Below are positions 1-13,600 of a stretch of DNA of 64,000 bases, piece after piece (the first letter of the stretch is position 1; each line of letters starts with the position of its first letter). This stretch comes from Microplitis mediator (taxonomy: Eukaryota; Arthropoda; Insecta; Hymenoptera; Braconidae), in contig NC_079973.1 in NCBI RefSeq assembly GCF_029852145.1, forward strand, positions 25,252,422 through 25,316,421, read 5' to 3'. The notes under the pieces are model-generated. The model had not been told where the DNA came from. It ran no database searches and was given only the letters and a program-made list of their open reading frames with translations. The position numbers were made by a program, and so were the translations under genes.

Positions 1-1408
1 TTAAGTCATTTTTGAAAAAAAAAAAAAAAAAAATTTGAGTATCGTTTTGCCAAAAAAAAAAATTAAAGGAATAAATTAGATAGTGAAATTAAATAATTAA
101 ATGAATGATCGATTTAAATAATAGAATTTTGACAGTAGAGCATTAAATACGTTTTTGAAATCAATATAAATATATATGAATCAATAACATTGATAAATGA
201 TATTTTCTTAGCACTTAAGCCTATCGATCATTGTTAATACAAATGTATATTGATTTATAAAAATGATTATTTATTTCTTGATTGCAAAATCGCAATCCAG
301 AATAAAATCAGTAACATGATTTTCAAGACCCGAGGTATTAAATTGGGCACACCCATTTTCTCCCTTTACTTATTGTATTGATATATAACTTATGATCTAT
401 ATATCTTTACACATAAATATATTAATATACCTATGCACGTTCTGATATGATATGAGAATTAGACTTAGAAACATAATAACCATGTATACGTCCGTTCTGG
501 TGTTATGATTTCGCACATTCGTTGACGTTTCTGAGTGCTAGCTGATACAAATTAACCCTATTATTGCCGGTCAGTAAGTGCAATGAACGGGCTATAAATT
601 TTCATCAGCGAGCTCTGAATCTGCTATTATCTCTATATAGGCTTTGATATATTAGTCCATGGCTTTCTTATTTAAGCCGTTTAAATTATCACACGTCAAA
701 ACAATATTAATAAATTCTACCCCTTTTAACACTCGATCACTCAAAGCCAAAGAAAATATAAATATAAATATGAATAATATCAATATATAAATAAGTAAAT
801 AAATAAATAGCTTTTGATTCTCGAGTATCCACAATTCTTATTTACGAGCGCACTAAACAATTCTCCTTATGTCCTCGTGAATTCTGCTGGTAAATCGAGG
901 GTCGAAGTGACTGAGTGTAGGGAAGAGGGCGATGTATTTTTCTCTACACTACGCTCGCGAAAAACGAGGGCGTAGAACGAGCTTATAAATGGCCCTCGAT
1001 GCAGTAAACACTTGACGGTACTGCAGTATTTTATTTACTCGACGTTAATCTGGGAGAGGGAGGTTAAGTGGCCATCGTAAACATTCGGCTTATTGTTTTC
1101 AAAAATAAATATTTATTTCTTTTCAATAAAGTACAAAAAAAATTAAACTAATGCCAGCAAATCAGTCATGATAAATTTCTTTTATCATCAATTATTTCTA
1201 TAATTAAGGAGCCTTCATCTGGGCTCGATTAGAAGAGTGGGGGGATTAGCCAATCGCCGAGTCAGTCGGGTGGGGGGTTAGCCAATCACTGAGTAAAAAC
1301 TACCGTCTGCTAATTCTGAACTTAACCTGTTTAGAGTAATTTAGTTTTTAATGTCAAATTATAATTAACTATTAAAAATTTAATTAATTAATTTTTTTTT
1401 AATTGCAG
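1..1408. other. Left flank / intron of the storkhead-box gene
   Basis: AT-rich non-coding sequence. Inferred intron, because the exon at 1409 starts with an acceptor. A GC-richer patch at about 860-1080 contains TATAAA near 984, and a CCAAT-bearing tandem duplication lies at about 1234-1294. No exon of the gene is recognisable here. Confidence 0.55.
1234..1294. repeat. Two-copy tandem repeat with GTGGGGGG and TTAGCCAATC
   Basis: Two copies of about 30 bp, each with a G-run followed by TTAGCCAATC, lie 115 bp before the exon at 1409. The CCAAT core could bind NF-Y, but location inside an intron makes function uncertain. Confidence 0.6.
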
Positions 1409-1604
1409 AGCTTCTTGGAGGCTAATTCCAAGTGCTGGTGGAATGCAGCATTGGTAGACGCAACTCGTCAATTAAGATACAAAGGACATGTATCACCAGG
1501 TGTTTTGATGGTCGGTGGACCACCTTGTGCCTTGGAAGTACTTAGAGCAGCTTGGTCTCGAAATGTCTTAAGACCACCAGCTGATCATGCCATCACATGC
1601 CTTG
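1409..1604 (+). CDS. ko: Storkhead-box gene, first visible coding exon
   Basis: An acceptor TTTAATTGCAG ends at 1408 and a strong donor GTAAGT starts at 1605. The 196-base exon encodes 65 residues plus one base; this base joins the GT at 31182 to make a Gly codon (ITCL-G-DIEDC). Content includes WWNAALVDATRQL and GHVSPGVLMVGGPPCALEVL, upstream of the winged helix in storkhead proteins. Codon use is GC-richer than the flanks. Confidence 0.85.
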
Positions 1605-4600
1605 GTAAGTAACATAACCTTCGAAATATTTACAACATTTTTTAAAAATCCAACCGAGTATCCTAATAATTTATGGTGACATCTCATTATTCAACACAAA
1701 GAAAAATAGTTTTTTTTTTTATAAATAAGGCAGGCAGAAAAAATATGAGTTTGATATCTTAGTACAATATCCAACAGAGCATGTAAATTACCCTGTGTTA
1801 TTTTATCTCATTTTATCTGAGCACACTAGGCTGTTCTTTACGAGCTTGGGAATAAAATAGCTCAGGAATTATATTCGGAAGATGCGTGTCGTTGTTCGTC
1901 TTTGTTGTACTATACCTGAGTATGCTGTTGGCTGTTGTACATAAAAAAATGTTATCAGGTAGCTTTATACAAGCGACAAGTCATTGTCGTGTTGTTGGGT
2001 AAAGGAATATATTTTCTTAGGCACCCACACATGCGATTATTTATCCGCTCTGTCTGAGTTTTTGTCAATTTCCGGACGCGACACTTGTGAAACCTCTAAT
2101 GCAATTGCTTGTAAAAAGCAATCCGTTATATTAGTAAGAATTAAAATTTATATCCAGTAGATGATACACATTTGCCTAGCAGCGTAGTTATAATGCATCG
2201 AATGCATGTACACATTATACATATATATGTCTGTTTGCAAACCCAGTGGATCTAGAAACTCTATAATTACTCTTGTTACTTTTATGTCTCTTTATCGGCG
2301 AGTATAAATTACTTTTATACATCATACTTTCTACTTTATTCAAATCCAATCCCCCGAGACAAATTTTCTAGTATTTACGTATATATATATATATATATAC
2401 ATTTATTTAATTATTTATTTGTATATCAATAAATATATATCCGGACTGTTATATTTTTATACTAATTTATGTGATAAATCGGTGTAATTAATTTTTTCTT
2501 TTTCTGTCTGAAAATAAAATTATTTTGTACATTTACTTCATGCGCGCGCTTTGCATGCGTTCAATTTATATATTTAATTATATTACATATCTTTTGTTAT
2601 TTGAATAATTTTATTTCACAAAATTTTTTTTTTTGGGCAGTGATAGAAATTAATTTTAAAAAAACCTATATTTAGTGGCCCATTTGGGAAGTCTACGTTT
2701 CCGTGGCGCCGTCAAATGACCGCGAATTCTTGTAGAACTTGTCGAAATTAGACTTTTTTCAAATAGCTGTAACTTTTTCAAAAATGGACTAATTCAAACG
2801 TTGCTTTTTTCAAAATTTTCATCTTTAAATGTAGTTTTCGGAAAAAAATACAAATAAAAATTAAGATATTAAAATCTACGAAATTTTTCACTTTTTTTAA
2901 AAAATCACATTTTTCCCAAAATCCATTTTTCTCGAAAACGAAGCGAGATATCGAAAAATTTTACTCTTTAAAAAAGTCTTATTTTGTTGAGTTCTATATG
3001 AATTCGCAGTTGTTTGGCGGCGCCACGGAAACCGTAGAATCCCCGCCCATTCCGTGTTCATTATTATCTTCATCAAAAGTTCAAAAAATCAGAACAGCCC
3101 AAAATTACTGAATCCATTTGTGACCAAATTTTTTTTTTTATTTATTAATTTCCTTAAAAATTTCATGAAAAACTTCGAAGTGAAGAAATTTCAAAATCTC
3201 GTAATACCTTTGAATAAAATACAAACACTCAATTTATTAATAAATTATAAATTAAATTAAATTTTACAGCGCGACTAATAAAAATATTTTATAATTTTAT
3301 CGAAATTCAACACTTCTCAGTGATAACTGTAATAAAAATGCCTGAAAAATATATTTTATTCAATCGTCCATAAATTTTGTTTAGCAAAAAATACGTTGTT
3401 ATAAAATATCCAGACTGTTATATGAACTGGTATCATCGCACTTGTGATAATGTCTTGTCCCAGCATATCAAGACGCCTACGTGTACTCCGAGGATCATTA
3501 AATTCCTATGCTAATATACACGTAAACAAGTTAAATGAAATAAAACGTACGTACTTAAGAGTACACGTACATACTCTACCTTCCTTGCATAATTGGCCTG
3601 GTGTCTTTACCCGTGAGCACTCATCCGAACAATTTATTATACTTTTCTCCCCGTACTCTCAAGTTATTTTATTCGATTTGTTTTTTCCGGTATCCCTATC
3701 TCTAGCCACGCACATTTACATCTACATCTACATCTGTATCCTTACCTACATATACCTATATATATATTTTGATAAAACACTAATTTCATTTATCACCACA
3801 AGCTTCCGGGCCGTCAATTCATAAATCATTAATCATGATCTAAAGAAAAATGTCGAAAACAAATAAACGTGAGAGCCGTTACGACCAACCCGATCTATCT
3901 TATTTAGACAATTCAAGCCGACTACCTGATAGATCTATTATAGATTACTCGAAATTTTTTTTTAACAAACAACTTCATTCAAATAAAATATCATTTTAAT
4001 TATTTCCTATGCATATTTTAATCAACTGTCATATATTTAAATTAAACCGTATATTTTAACATACAAATAGCTTCGGAATTCAACCCTTGAATTAAATATC
4101 AGAGTGAGATCGGAATCTGATGATAAATCACTCATCCCGACACATTTCAATGAGATTGATCGATCTATTTTAAAAAAACAACTTTTTCTTCCAACACTTT
4201 CTTCAGTAGAAAAAAAAAATCTGTACGATTTATTTTCACCATTTTCTGAGGGAATTTTCGAAAGATTCTAGCGCTAGTCACGACAGCAAAATACCGCGAA
4301 CATAAAAAAAATGTTTGCGTGAGTTACGTAGTGGGTAAAAAATAAAAAAAATAAAAAACCGGCCCCAAGGCTTTTATAAAGTCGATAGGTAAATTCTTGG
4401 ACGAATCGAGGCGCAATAGAGTTTTATATACACGTTACGTATCCTTATGTCCGTATGTGCAGATCGGAGGTAAGCTAAAAGAAACGAGTTGAGCCTAAGG
4501 ATAAAGGCGCTGTCTCTTCATAAAGATCGGGAGCCTTTAAAGACCACGATCCTCGTAAAGATAGGTGGTTAACTCCAAGAAGCTCAGGTTGTACTGGCCG

Positions 4601-7600
4601 CGGACGAGCCTTAGGGGCCCGCGGGCTTTGTGAAGGAAAACACCCGCTTCCTTAAGTTGCATTGGTCCTATTCACATAATTCTCAAATCGGTACAAAAGT
4701 CCGTGACCTTTCGGATTTAAAAAAAAATACTCATACATTTTTTCTAGATTTTCTACTAAAAAAACCCAATAAAAGTAAAAAGTCATAAATCTAAACTCAA
4801 GACCGTTAGTCTTTTCATCGATGTCAAACAATATCTGAGATTCTATCTCGTTATCGAAGGCACTAAAGCCTCAGTAGAGTTGGCAGATGGAGCCGGTGTC
4901 TAAATCATAGCTAAATATTTTTAAAATAACTTTATATCTGTACATACGATGCCGTTGGTCTTGAGTCTGGTGTCAGTGCACTGTCAAAGGTAAATTTACG
5001 GCATGTAAAAAGTATCTAACGTAGCTCGATTCTTTAAGTGATCAACAAGCAGATACGTCTTGAAATTTATCTCGCTTTGATATTTGCACCAAAATTATTT
5101 CAAGTGCTTCAATTATTTTTTTTATCAATTCTTGGTCACTTTAAAAAATAAAAAAAAATATCCTTATGTTTGAATATGAGCAAGAGTTCAAGTATCAGTG
5201 TCTGGTGTGTAGATACTGATATTATTTAAAAAAAGTTGTAAGTTACACGAGAAAGATCCCGTGGAGTCTGATGTCGCCGCCTGAGGCCGAGGTCTTGTCC
5301 TCGAAAGGAGTATCTCACGGTGGTACGTTGACAGGCTACGATTTCCATCTGCAGAACACTAGCCTTTGGGAAAATTATCTATTTATTGTCCACAGTTTTT
5401 CGTCATCTTACATTTAAAGCCTTACATACACTCAGCCCGAGGTTACCACGCGTCTTTGCCGTATCTCTCGTGTGAATTCATCAGAGAAACGGAATAAGAC
5501 CGAGAGATCACGGCTTAATAACTATTAAATATCTCACGGTCCAACCCCTTAGCTCGAGGGTACTCGGATATTTCTTTGACCCCAGTTCAGTTAGAGGGCA
5601 AGCGATTGCTTTGTCATCACCAGCAACATCAGTATCAGCATCAGCATCATGGATTATTGATGACTCCCGTTGTCTAGTAATTAAATTCCGGGTCATAAAT
5701 TATTAATTATTACTCCGACCCATTGAGCGGGATCACGAATTTGAACTCGACTTCCATCTAAACAATTAAATTTAAATTCAAATAAATAAATGAACTTTTT
5801 TACAGCAAAAGTTATTATAATTACAACCAGTAGCTGGTAGTTAGATATTGTTGTCTGTAATATAGTAGCCAGGTAACGCTAAACCCACAGTATTAACCAC
5901 CAGATACATATGAGATACTATTATACGAGCAGAGAATTAGTCGAGTGCAGATATATACCAGCTACCAGCCTACTCCTATCGCCGTCTCGCTCAGAGTACT
6001 CGCTCTTGACTCAACACTCTTAAATATTACGTATAATATTCTACACACTGAATATATATATATATTGAGTAACGGATAATTGCCACGCGGCTAATAAATA
6101 AATGCCGGACCTCCCTCGGTCACGCCCACGGTTAGAATAATAAGTCAAGGAGCTCTAAGTCTAATCGTTTTGCAAGCTCGTGTCGCCTCGTGGTGTTCAA
6201 GTCACTCTGCACCCGCGGATCCATTAACGACTCTGTAATGAGACTAGTTACTCGCCAGCCATTTAACTGCTCCGTCTACTGCCTCTCTGCTACAAAAAAT
6301 TGCATCACTTCTTCTCCGCATAATTTTACGCATACCGTAAAAATAATTTATTTGTCCAGATAAAAAATATCTGAACCTCTTGAAATTCACTCTCACGGAT
6401 TTACTGTCACCGATAATATTTAAAAAAAATTAAATAACAATAATGAATAAATGGTAAATTTAAAATCGAGTGTAAAAGACATCACGAGTCTAGGAAATTA
6501 ATCTCACGAGTTATTTTTTATTCGTCATCAGGGTGAGAAATATTGTGGCTCTAATAGTTGTATTATATTAAAAAAATTGAAATGTTTCGCTGATGTGAGT
6601 TAATATTATTTTAGTAATCGTGATAATATATTCAAATAATGACTTAATGAGCCGGATAATAATAAACGTTTTATAAGTTTTAGATTACAGGGTCGTGTTA
6701 TGACTTACTAACGATGAGTGAACGACATTCACTTGGTATTAGTGGTACGGGCACTAAACCTAAAGACATAACATAAACACGAGTGCTGGAAGATGACTCT
6801 TTGTATAATAGCGGTGAAAAGCGTTTAAAGATAATAATAATAACGGTACGTTTAGTCTCGCAAATCTTGCTCGACACATGGGAATTTTCTTGTTCTCGGC
6901 AAAACAAAACGCCCGACAAACGGCTACACACTCATATGCTGTATTATATATTATATTGCTGGTGGTGGTACTGGTGGTGGTGCCATTACACACCACGGCT
7001 TATAATGTACAAGATGAATCCGTGGTCCACTCACTTACTCGCCCAACGAGTTAAGTTCCTTTGGGTAACAACCGCGAACGTAAGAATAAACGCGGGAACA
7101 CAAGTTTAAAAGCAACTTTATAGTATGCCGCTCGTAAGCAAGCGAGCCCATTTATCGTTATCTTAACGAGAATCGGCAATTTTCTGGCCGACTTCGTCGC
7201 ACGAGGTACTTCTTTTAGCATCACGACGCTCTGTAGTTATACATACACATACATCATATATATACATATTAAATATATAAACTGTGAGAATAGATCTACG
7301 GATCTAAAGCTGCTTAGTCGTAATTGCAAAGTGAAAGTCAAACCTCCCGTAGTCGAAATATCATTTTTTTTAATTTTTAAACTCGCGAATTAATATTCCG
7401 TAGGCAATATTTCCAATGTGAAAGTACCCACTATTTTTTATTATCTTATTTTTTATTCGATCACCTCGAAATTTCTATTTGCTCAGTTCTCATCCTCAAA
7501 AAAATAATTTATGCACAATCGAAAAAAAAAAAGTTACGTAAATATTTAAATAAAGCGAAAAAATATTTTTCTCTTTTATTCGCCGAGATAAAACTTATAA

Positions 7601-10600
7601 TTAAATAAATAAATGATGGGTGGCGGTAACAAAATTAGTAATTAATCACAAGAAATCCTGTAATCAAAGTAATAAAAATAGTAAACATGGACATAACTCA
7701 AAATCATCATCACGTTTATGAATAACAAATATCTTGATGTATTTAATAAAGTATCATGTGCATATATGTGTATATTGGTTGTGATAAATGAACACACATG
7801 TAAGTTATCTAGAGGTGAGGCGAGTCGTGTATGAACATATTGCCCGGTCATGGGAACTGGACCGTTCCAAATAACGCCTTAGCCTTTATATACTTAGCAG
7901 TCTGGAGATATAGTGTCTTAGTGTCTACTATATGTACTATTACTATGTACTCCTACTCAGGATCAGAGTTAACAGATAGATATATACATCTAACCTCCTC
8001 ACTACTATACATATTCACCCTTTCTCTCGTGTCTAAACTCTGGCTATGCCCGTTAAACGCCGTACTACATGCATACACCCATCTATCTCATTCGCCATGG
8101 ACCTCGGACTCCTACGCGTCTTCATAAACTCCACGGCACGTATAACACTTTTATTTATATACAGGCATTACCTACAAATGATTTTTAAAACACGGACTGA
8201 GACTGGATAGAGATGAAATGTACACCCTTCACTTAAAAGTCTGCAAATCCGCCCGAGAATCATGTCAACAACATTTCCCATATACCTTTCAATCAACCTA
8301 TCAACCGATATCACACTTTTGCTGAATTATAAATTTACTTGTACTGTAGTATTATCTTGTTTAAGATTTTTTAATATTTTATGCTTTAATATCTCAGTAC
8401 TCGTCAAAATCAACACATATCGTGTATAAAACGTTCGTTTTACACACGATATGTGTTACTTTAACATGTTGTGAGTGTTTAAAAAAGTTACACACGTACA
8501 TGTTAAAAATTTTCCAAGAATTCTTTTGTGATGGTCGACATTATTTTTGACATATTTTGTGTTTAATTTGACAGTAATATATTAAAAGTGTTACTTTCGA
8601 TTAAAATGATATTTTTGTGTGTTAAAAATTAAACACTCAGAGTTTTAACACACGCGGAAAGATTGGAACCCGACTGGTTACTGTTCTGCATCCGACTCAG
8701 TACGATGCTGGAAAAAAATGCTCGATTGTCCCGGGTCAAAATTTCTAGCCTCAATCCAGCCTCACTGAGTAAAAAAAGAATTTTGAGACTCAAATGATGT
8801 TCAAGAAGCCTCAATGAGCCTCAAAGATCCTCAAGAAGCCGCGATGAGTCTCAAATGAACCTACTACTCGACTATGTAATGTAAATTCGATTAGTATGAT
8901 TTGAGGCTCTTTGATCACCATTTGAGGCTCATTGATGTTTTTTGAACATCATTTGAGGCTCAAAATGCTTTTTTTACTCAGTGAGGCTGGATTGTGGCTT
9001 ACTTGGGTTCGATAAGGCTAGATTGAGGCTAGATATTTTGACCCGAGGTGGTGCAGCACCACACTGATTACTGTGCGGGACCTTACTAAGTCGTGTGCGC
9101 ATATCACTCAGTCGAGCATTTTTTTTCCAGCACCGTACTGAGTCGGGTGCAGAACAGTAACCAGTAAAGTTCCAATCTTTCCATGCAGGCTTTTTTTTTA
9201 CACTGACGATTCGTTTTTTACTGTGTATACTGATGGGATACCAAATTCATCTTTGACATATTCAATAATAATATAAAAAATTTGTGTACGTATAGAAAAG
9301 TATAAATGAAATGTCATAATAATTATTAGTTACATAAATTGATAATTGAGAAAATTGGTAGATAAGTATTAGAGTCACGTAATAATTTAACGTTTCTACA
9401 TACAAAAATTTATTTGAGTCAAGTATTTGGTCTGGCGATGGAGAAGTTTCTCTGGAACGTTAATGAGAAAATAAAAATAAATTAAAAAATTGTCATTACC
9501 AATCAGATTAACTTGAAATCATTTAACATGTAGTAATAAAAATAGTAAATTTAAAATATGTTAATTATGATGGACGTATTACACAAGCTTATAAATGTTG
9601 GATTGGTATTTATAAGTATTTAAATATTTGGACATGAGTTTTTTGACTAAACTGATCGTATGAATATTTAATGATGAATAATAAACCGTAAGCATTAAAA
9701 AATGGAGAGTGAGCAGTGTCGGGGAATCGCGACAAGCTACCGCGAGCATAAATGCTGACCGCGAGAGCATAGATCACGGAATCTTATTCGTGGATCTGCC
9801 GGCGCATAATCGCGGGGGTACTGGATGCCGTGTATAAGACTAGTGTAGATTACATTATCTTAGCATAGCTTATGGCTGACGCTACGTGCCGAGTCAGCAT
9901 GCCGTTGGGAATAGGCAAGAATAAAAAGGGAAATAATACCAGTGGATACAGTAACACATCCGGTGGTCGTGGTTGGATCGAGTATCCGTTCATGCAGAAT
10001 TATTCTTCAAGGAAATAAAACCCGTATTATTATTTTCAAATTTATTGCGTATTCTTTTGAATTCCGAGCCACAGAGTTTAATTTTTATCTTTAATTTTCA
10101 TTAACAAAAACGAGATTTCCGGGTCTCATTAATTTTCGCCCAGAATTTTTTTTTACTTATTTTCGTTACTGAAAAAATTTGAATAAACAGACCGTGAAAA
10201 TTTTTCTGTTGAATTTTTCTCTCAAATAACTTCGAAGGTATCAATGATTGAATAAAAAAAAATATTTTGCAAGCTTATAAATTGTAATGATTATAAAATT
10301 GAAGCGCGTAATAAATTTATTCGATTGTGCAATGGATTGATTTGATTAACAGACAACATCGATGAGATAATCCAGATAAATCACTTTACTCTCGGGATCT
10401 TTGAACCTATTTAAACAGCAATGACTTAAGATTGTTCGGAATCCTCTCACAGAGTTCTCATACCTTGTGCTCACAACAGTAGAGTAATAGCAATAAAAAA
10501 TAAGGATAATAAAAAATAGGAAACGTCGATTGGAGCGAGGCGGAGTGAATCGACAGACATGCACCTCCTTGTGTACCTGCCGCTCGTCGATCAAAGAGAA

Positions 10601-13600
10601 CCGTGTGCCTTTAAACCGATACCTCCATGTATATTCCACACACATATATTTATGTATATATATATATTTATGGGGTACTGAGCTCAAGTCGTTGTATTGA
10701 GAGTTATTCTCTGCTCGTTTGCCTTCCGCTCACTTTACTTGCAAGTACTTGCTTGCGGTCGATCATCACAACTGCTGTGCTTATATTTAAACCCATACAT
10801 ATATATATCTATACATAAATGTATCAGTATAAAATAAAAGAAAAGTCGTGAGATGCTGATCCAACAGGTGACTATCGATGTCTACGGTTCGTTAGTCAAC
10901 AATTCAACAGGCAGATTGGCCTTTTATTTAATAAATTAACAAATCGGCTGTCTTTATTTTCAATAGAGTATCAAGTATCGCGTTATATCATTGAATTATT
11001 GAGATATTTTTATTTTATTGCTTTTATTACTTTATTTTATTTATGATCACGAGTTAGCTGTGATTAAATACCGCGAGGTTTCAATTTTAACAACAAGCTA
11101 TAAATTTTATTTAATTCTGTATAGTAGTGGATAAAAAAAAATCCGTTATGCTGAGACTGGGACTGAGGCTGAGGCTGAGGCTGAGGCTGGAAATGATATT
11201 GATATCAATGTGAATTGAGTGCTGTTGTTATTACTGTAGTGTCTAATGTAAGAGAGCAATAAGTGAGAGTTGGACTCTCGATCTCTCTGCTACCCACGGA
11301 GACAAGGACGTCTATCGTTGGAAGGACGACGACGACTTTGACCGGTTTAGCACCTTCGCAAGTCGTTCACTCGGCACTACCTTACGATCATGTGCCACTG
11401 AGCCTGAAAAATTTAAAAAAAGGAAATAAAAAATAGCTCACATTTTTGGGACTCGGTTTTTTCTGGGATTCATCAATGGGATGAGGAATTTTCGGTCTTT
11501 AGTAGTGTCGTTGACACAAATCTTGGGATAAAGACGTGCGACCACACCTCGCGGCATTCAACGGCCTCTGTGACGCCTTTGTCAATGCGTAGGTGTATTT
11601 ATATATATTTTTATACTTTGCAGTTGGATACTACTAATCCCAAAGGTCAAAATTATTTCTTTTTTAATTTTATCACCACTAGAAAAATTTTCAATTTTAT
11701 TTTTGTTATTTTTTCCTACTAAATTCTGATACTCGAAAAATTTTTGAATCCAACGAATTTAAAAAAATTATCAAATCACTGAAGGTTCAAAAATGAACCT
11801 ACAGTGGATTGAAGACTAGTAATTATGATGATAATAATAATCAAGGTGAGAAGGACTCGTCACATGTAAAACACAATTAAAATTTAAAAAGATACTTATC
11901 TGCATAATTTATAAAAAAAAAATTACAAGCCCAAAAAAAAAAAATAGCAATTCTTAAGTCATTGTCCCGCCTAAGCGACAATTATTAGCCTCACCCGGCA
12001 AGGACAACATGTAAAGTGTAATTATAACCACGCATACCCGCGTAACCCGGCTCTAACTATGAGTACGAGCATCCGTTTTAAAACCTTAGGTGTGACTCTT
12101 AGTAAAAGATATTTAAAAAAAAATAGCCAACACGTTACCGAGACAATGTAATAACATCCAATAAATATAAATATGCAATAGCAGTAACATAATAATAAAA
12201 TATATACAAGTATAAATAAATATAAATACAAATGTACGAACGTGTTGACCTATCGTGGATCTACACAACGGCAACATGTAGGCTAATGTTAAGAAAGCAT
12301 GACGAGTTGCAAACATACTAGTAGTCTACACTTGGCAGTATGCAATCTGCAGTCTCCAGTTAAAAGTCTGCATCAGTCCGAGTCTCAGAGCTTACTGATG
12401 CACACTGACATCCACCTTCTGATTGATGACACGCGTCCTCACTTTGTCAGCGCATATTTATGCGTAGGGGCATCGCTTTCATCGGAGTCTACATACATAT
12501 ATATACATATATGTACTGATATGATATATCTAACAACAAATTATCAGCAACAATTTATGACAGATGCAGACGCGAGGGCAATTATCTACCGGCGTATTTA
12601 TTTTTTTTTGTTTTATATTTATTATTTTAAAAATGAATGGAGTTTTAATCTCGACCCTCTCTCTTTGGAACAACGCCCACGCGAGTGATAATAAGCGATT
12701 GATCTACAGCCGATTTTCTCTGGCGTCGCGCGTAACAAATCGATAATTTATCGATTTTCAACCGGAATACTATTTTTTTTATTATTTTGTTGGATACGTG
12801 TGTGTATGTGGTAATAATAATAATAACAATGAAAATAAAAAATGACCAGTGCCTCGGAGCAGAGCGAGTAGATTAAGTTCGCTTGCATAAACCTATTTCA
12901 CCCTTGGTCGATTCAAATCGATTGCCAATTCAAGAGCCTGCCAGTCAGGTACCACATATTCGTTGACGTGTCACGCAACCGTTCAATTGTGAACGAAAAA
13001 ATTTGAGTTACATATAAATTTCTCCAGACATGCCACTTTAATTAGTTATTTTTTATATTTCAAATTTAAACGAGTATGGATAAGAATTAATCGAATGTGA
13101 TTTATAAAATTCATTTTTTTCCTGAAAAGGATAAATATTTTAATTAAATAAAAAAATTTTATTTATTCGAATTTCGCGGGTATTTTTTTTTTAAATTTAA
13201 ATAATAAAAATTTTTTTATTCAAATTCCGCGGGTATTTTTTTTTTTAAATTCAAATAATAAAAATTTTATTTATTCGAATTTCGCGGGTATTTTTTTTTA
13301 AATTTAAATAATAAAAATTTTATTTATTTGAATTTCGCGGGTGTTTTTTTTTTAATTTAAATAACAAAAATTTGTTTTATTTACAAAATCAAAATTATTT
13401 TTTTGAAAATTTAATTAAATTTTTACATTATTTAGAAAATTTTTCCCAACTTCTTGGTTTCCCTGGTGGAAATTTTTGTCTTTTCTCTGAAAAACTCTGA
13501 AAAAGTCTTTAGAACTTTAGAACTGAGTTTTCCAGAGAAAATTCCGAAAAATTTCCACCAGGGTTTTTCTGGCGACAAAAAAATTTTTTTTTCAATAAAA

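Noticed and set aside
3444..3824. 126-codon plus-strand open frame in the storkhead intron
   Set aside because: It is open largely through ATATAC/TATATC simple sequence near the end, has no start context, no family pattern and no codon bias.
7831..8127. 98-codon plus-strand frame
   Set aside because: No conserved pattern, rich in Tyr/Ser/Thr from TAC/TCT-rich non-coding sequence, and not flanked by convincing splice sites with partners.
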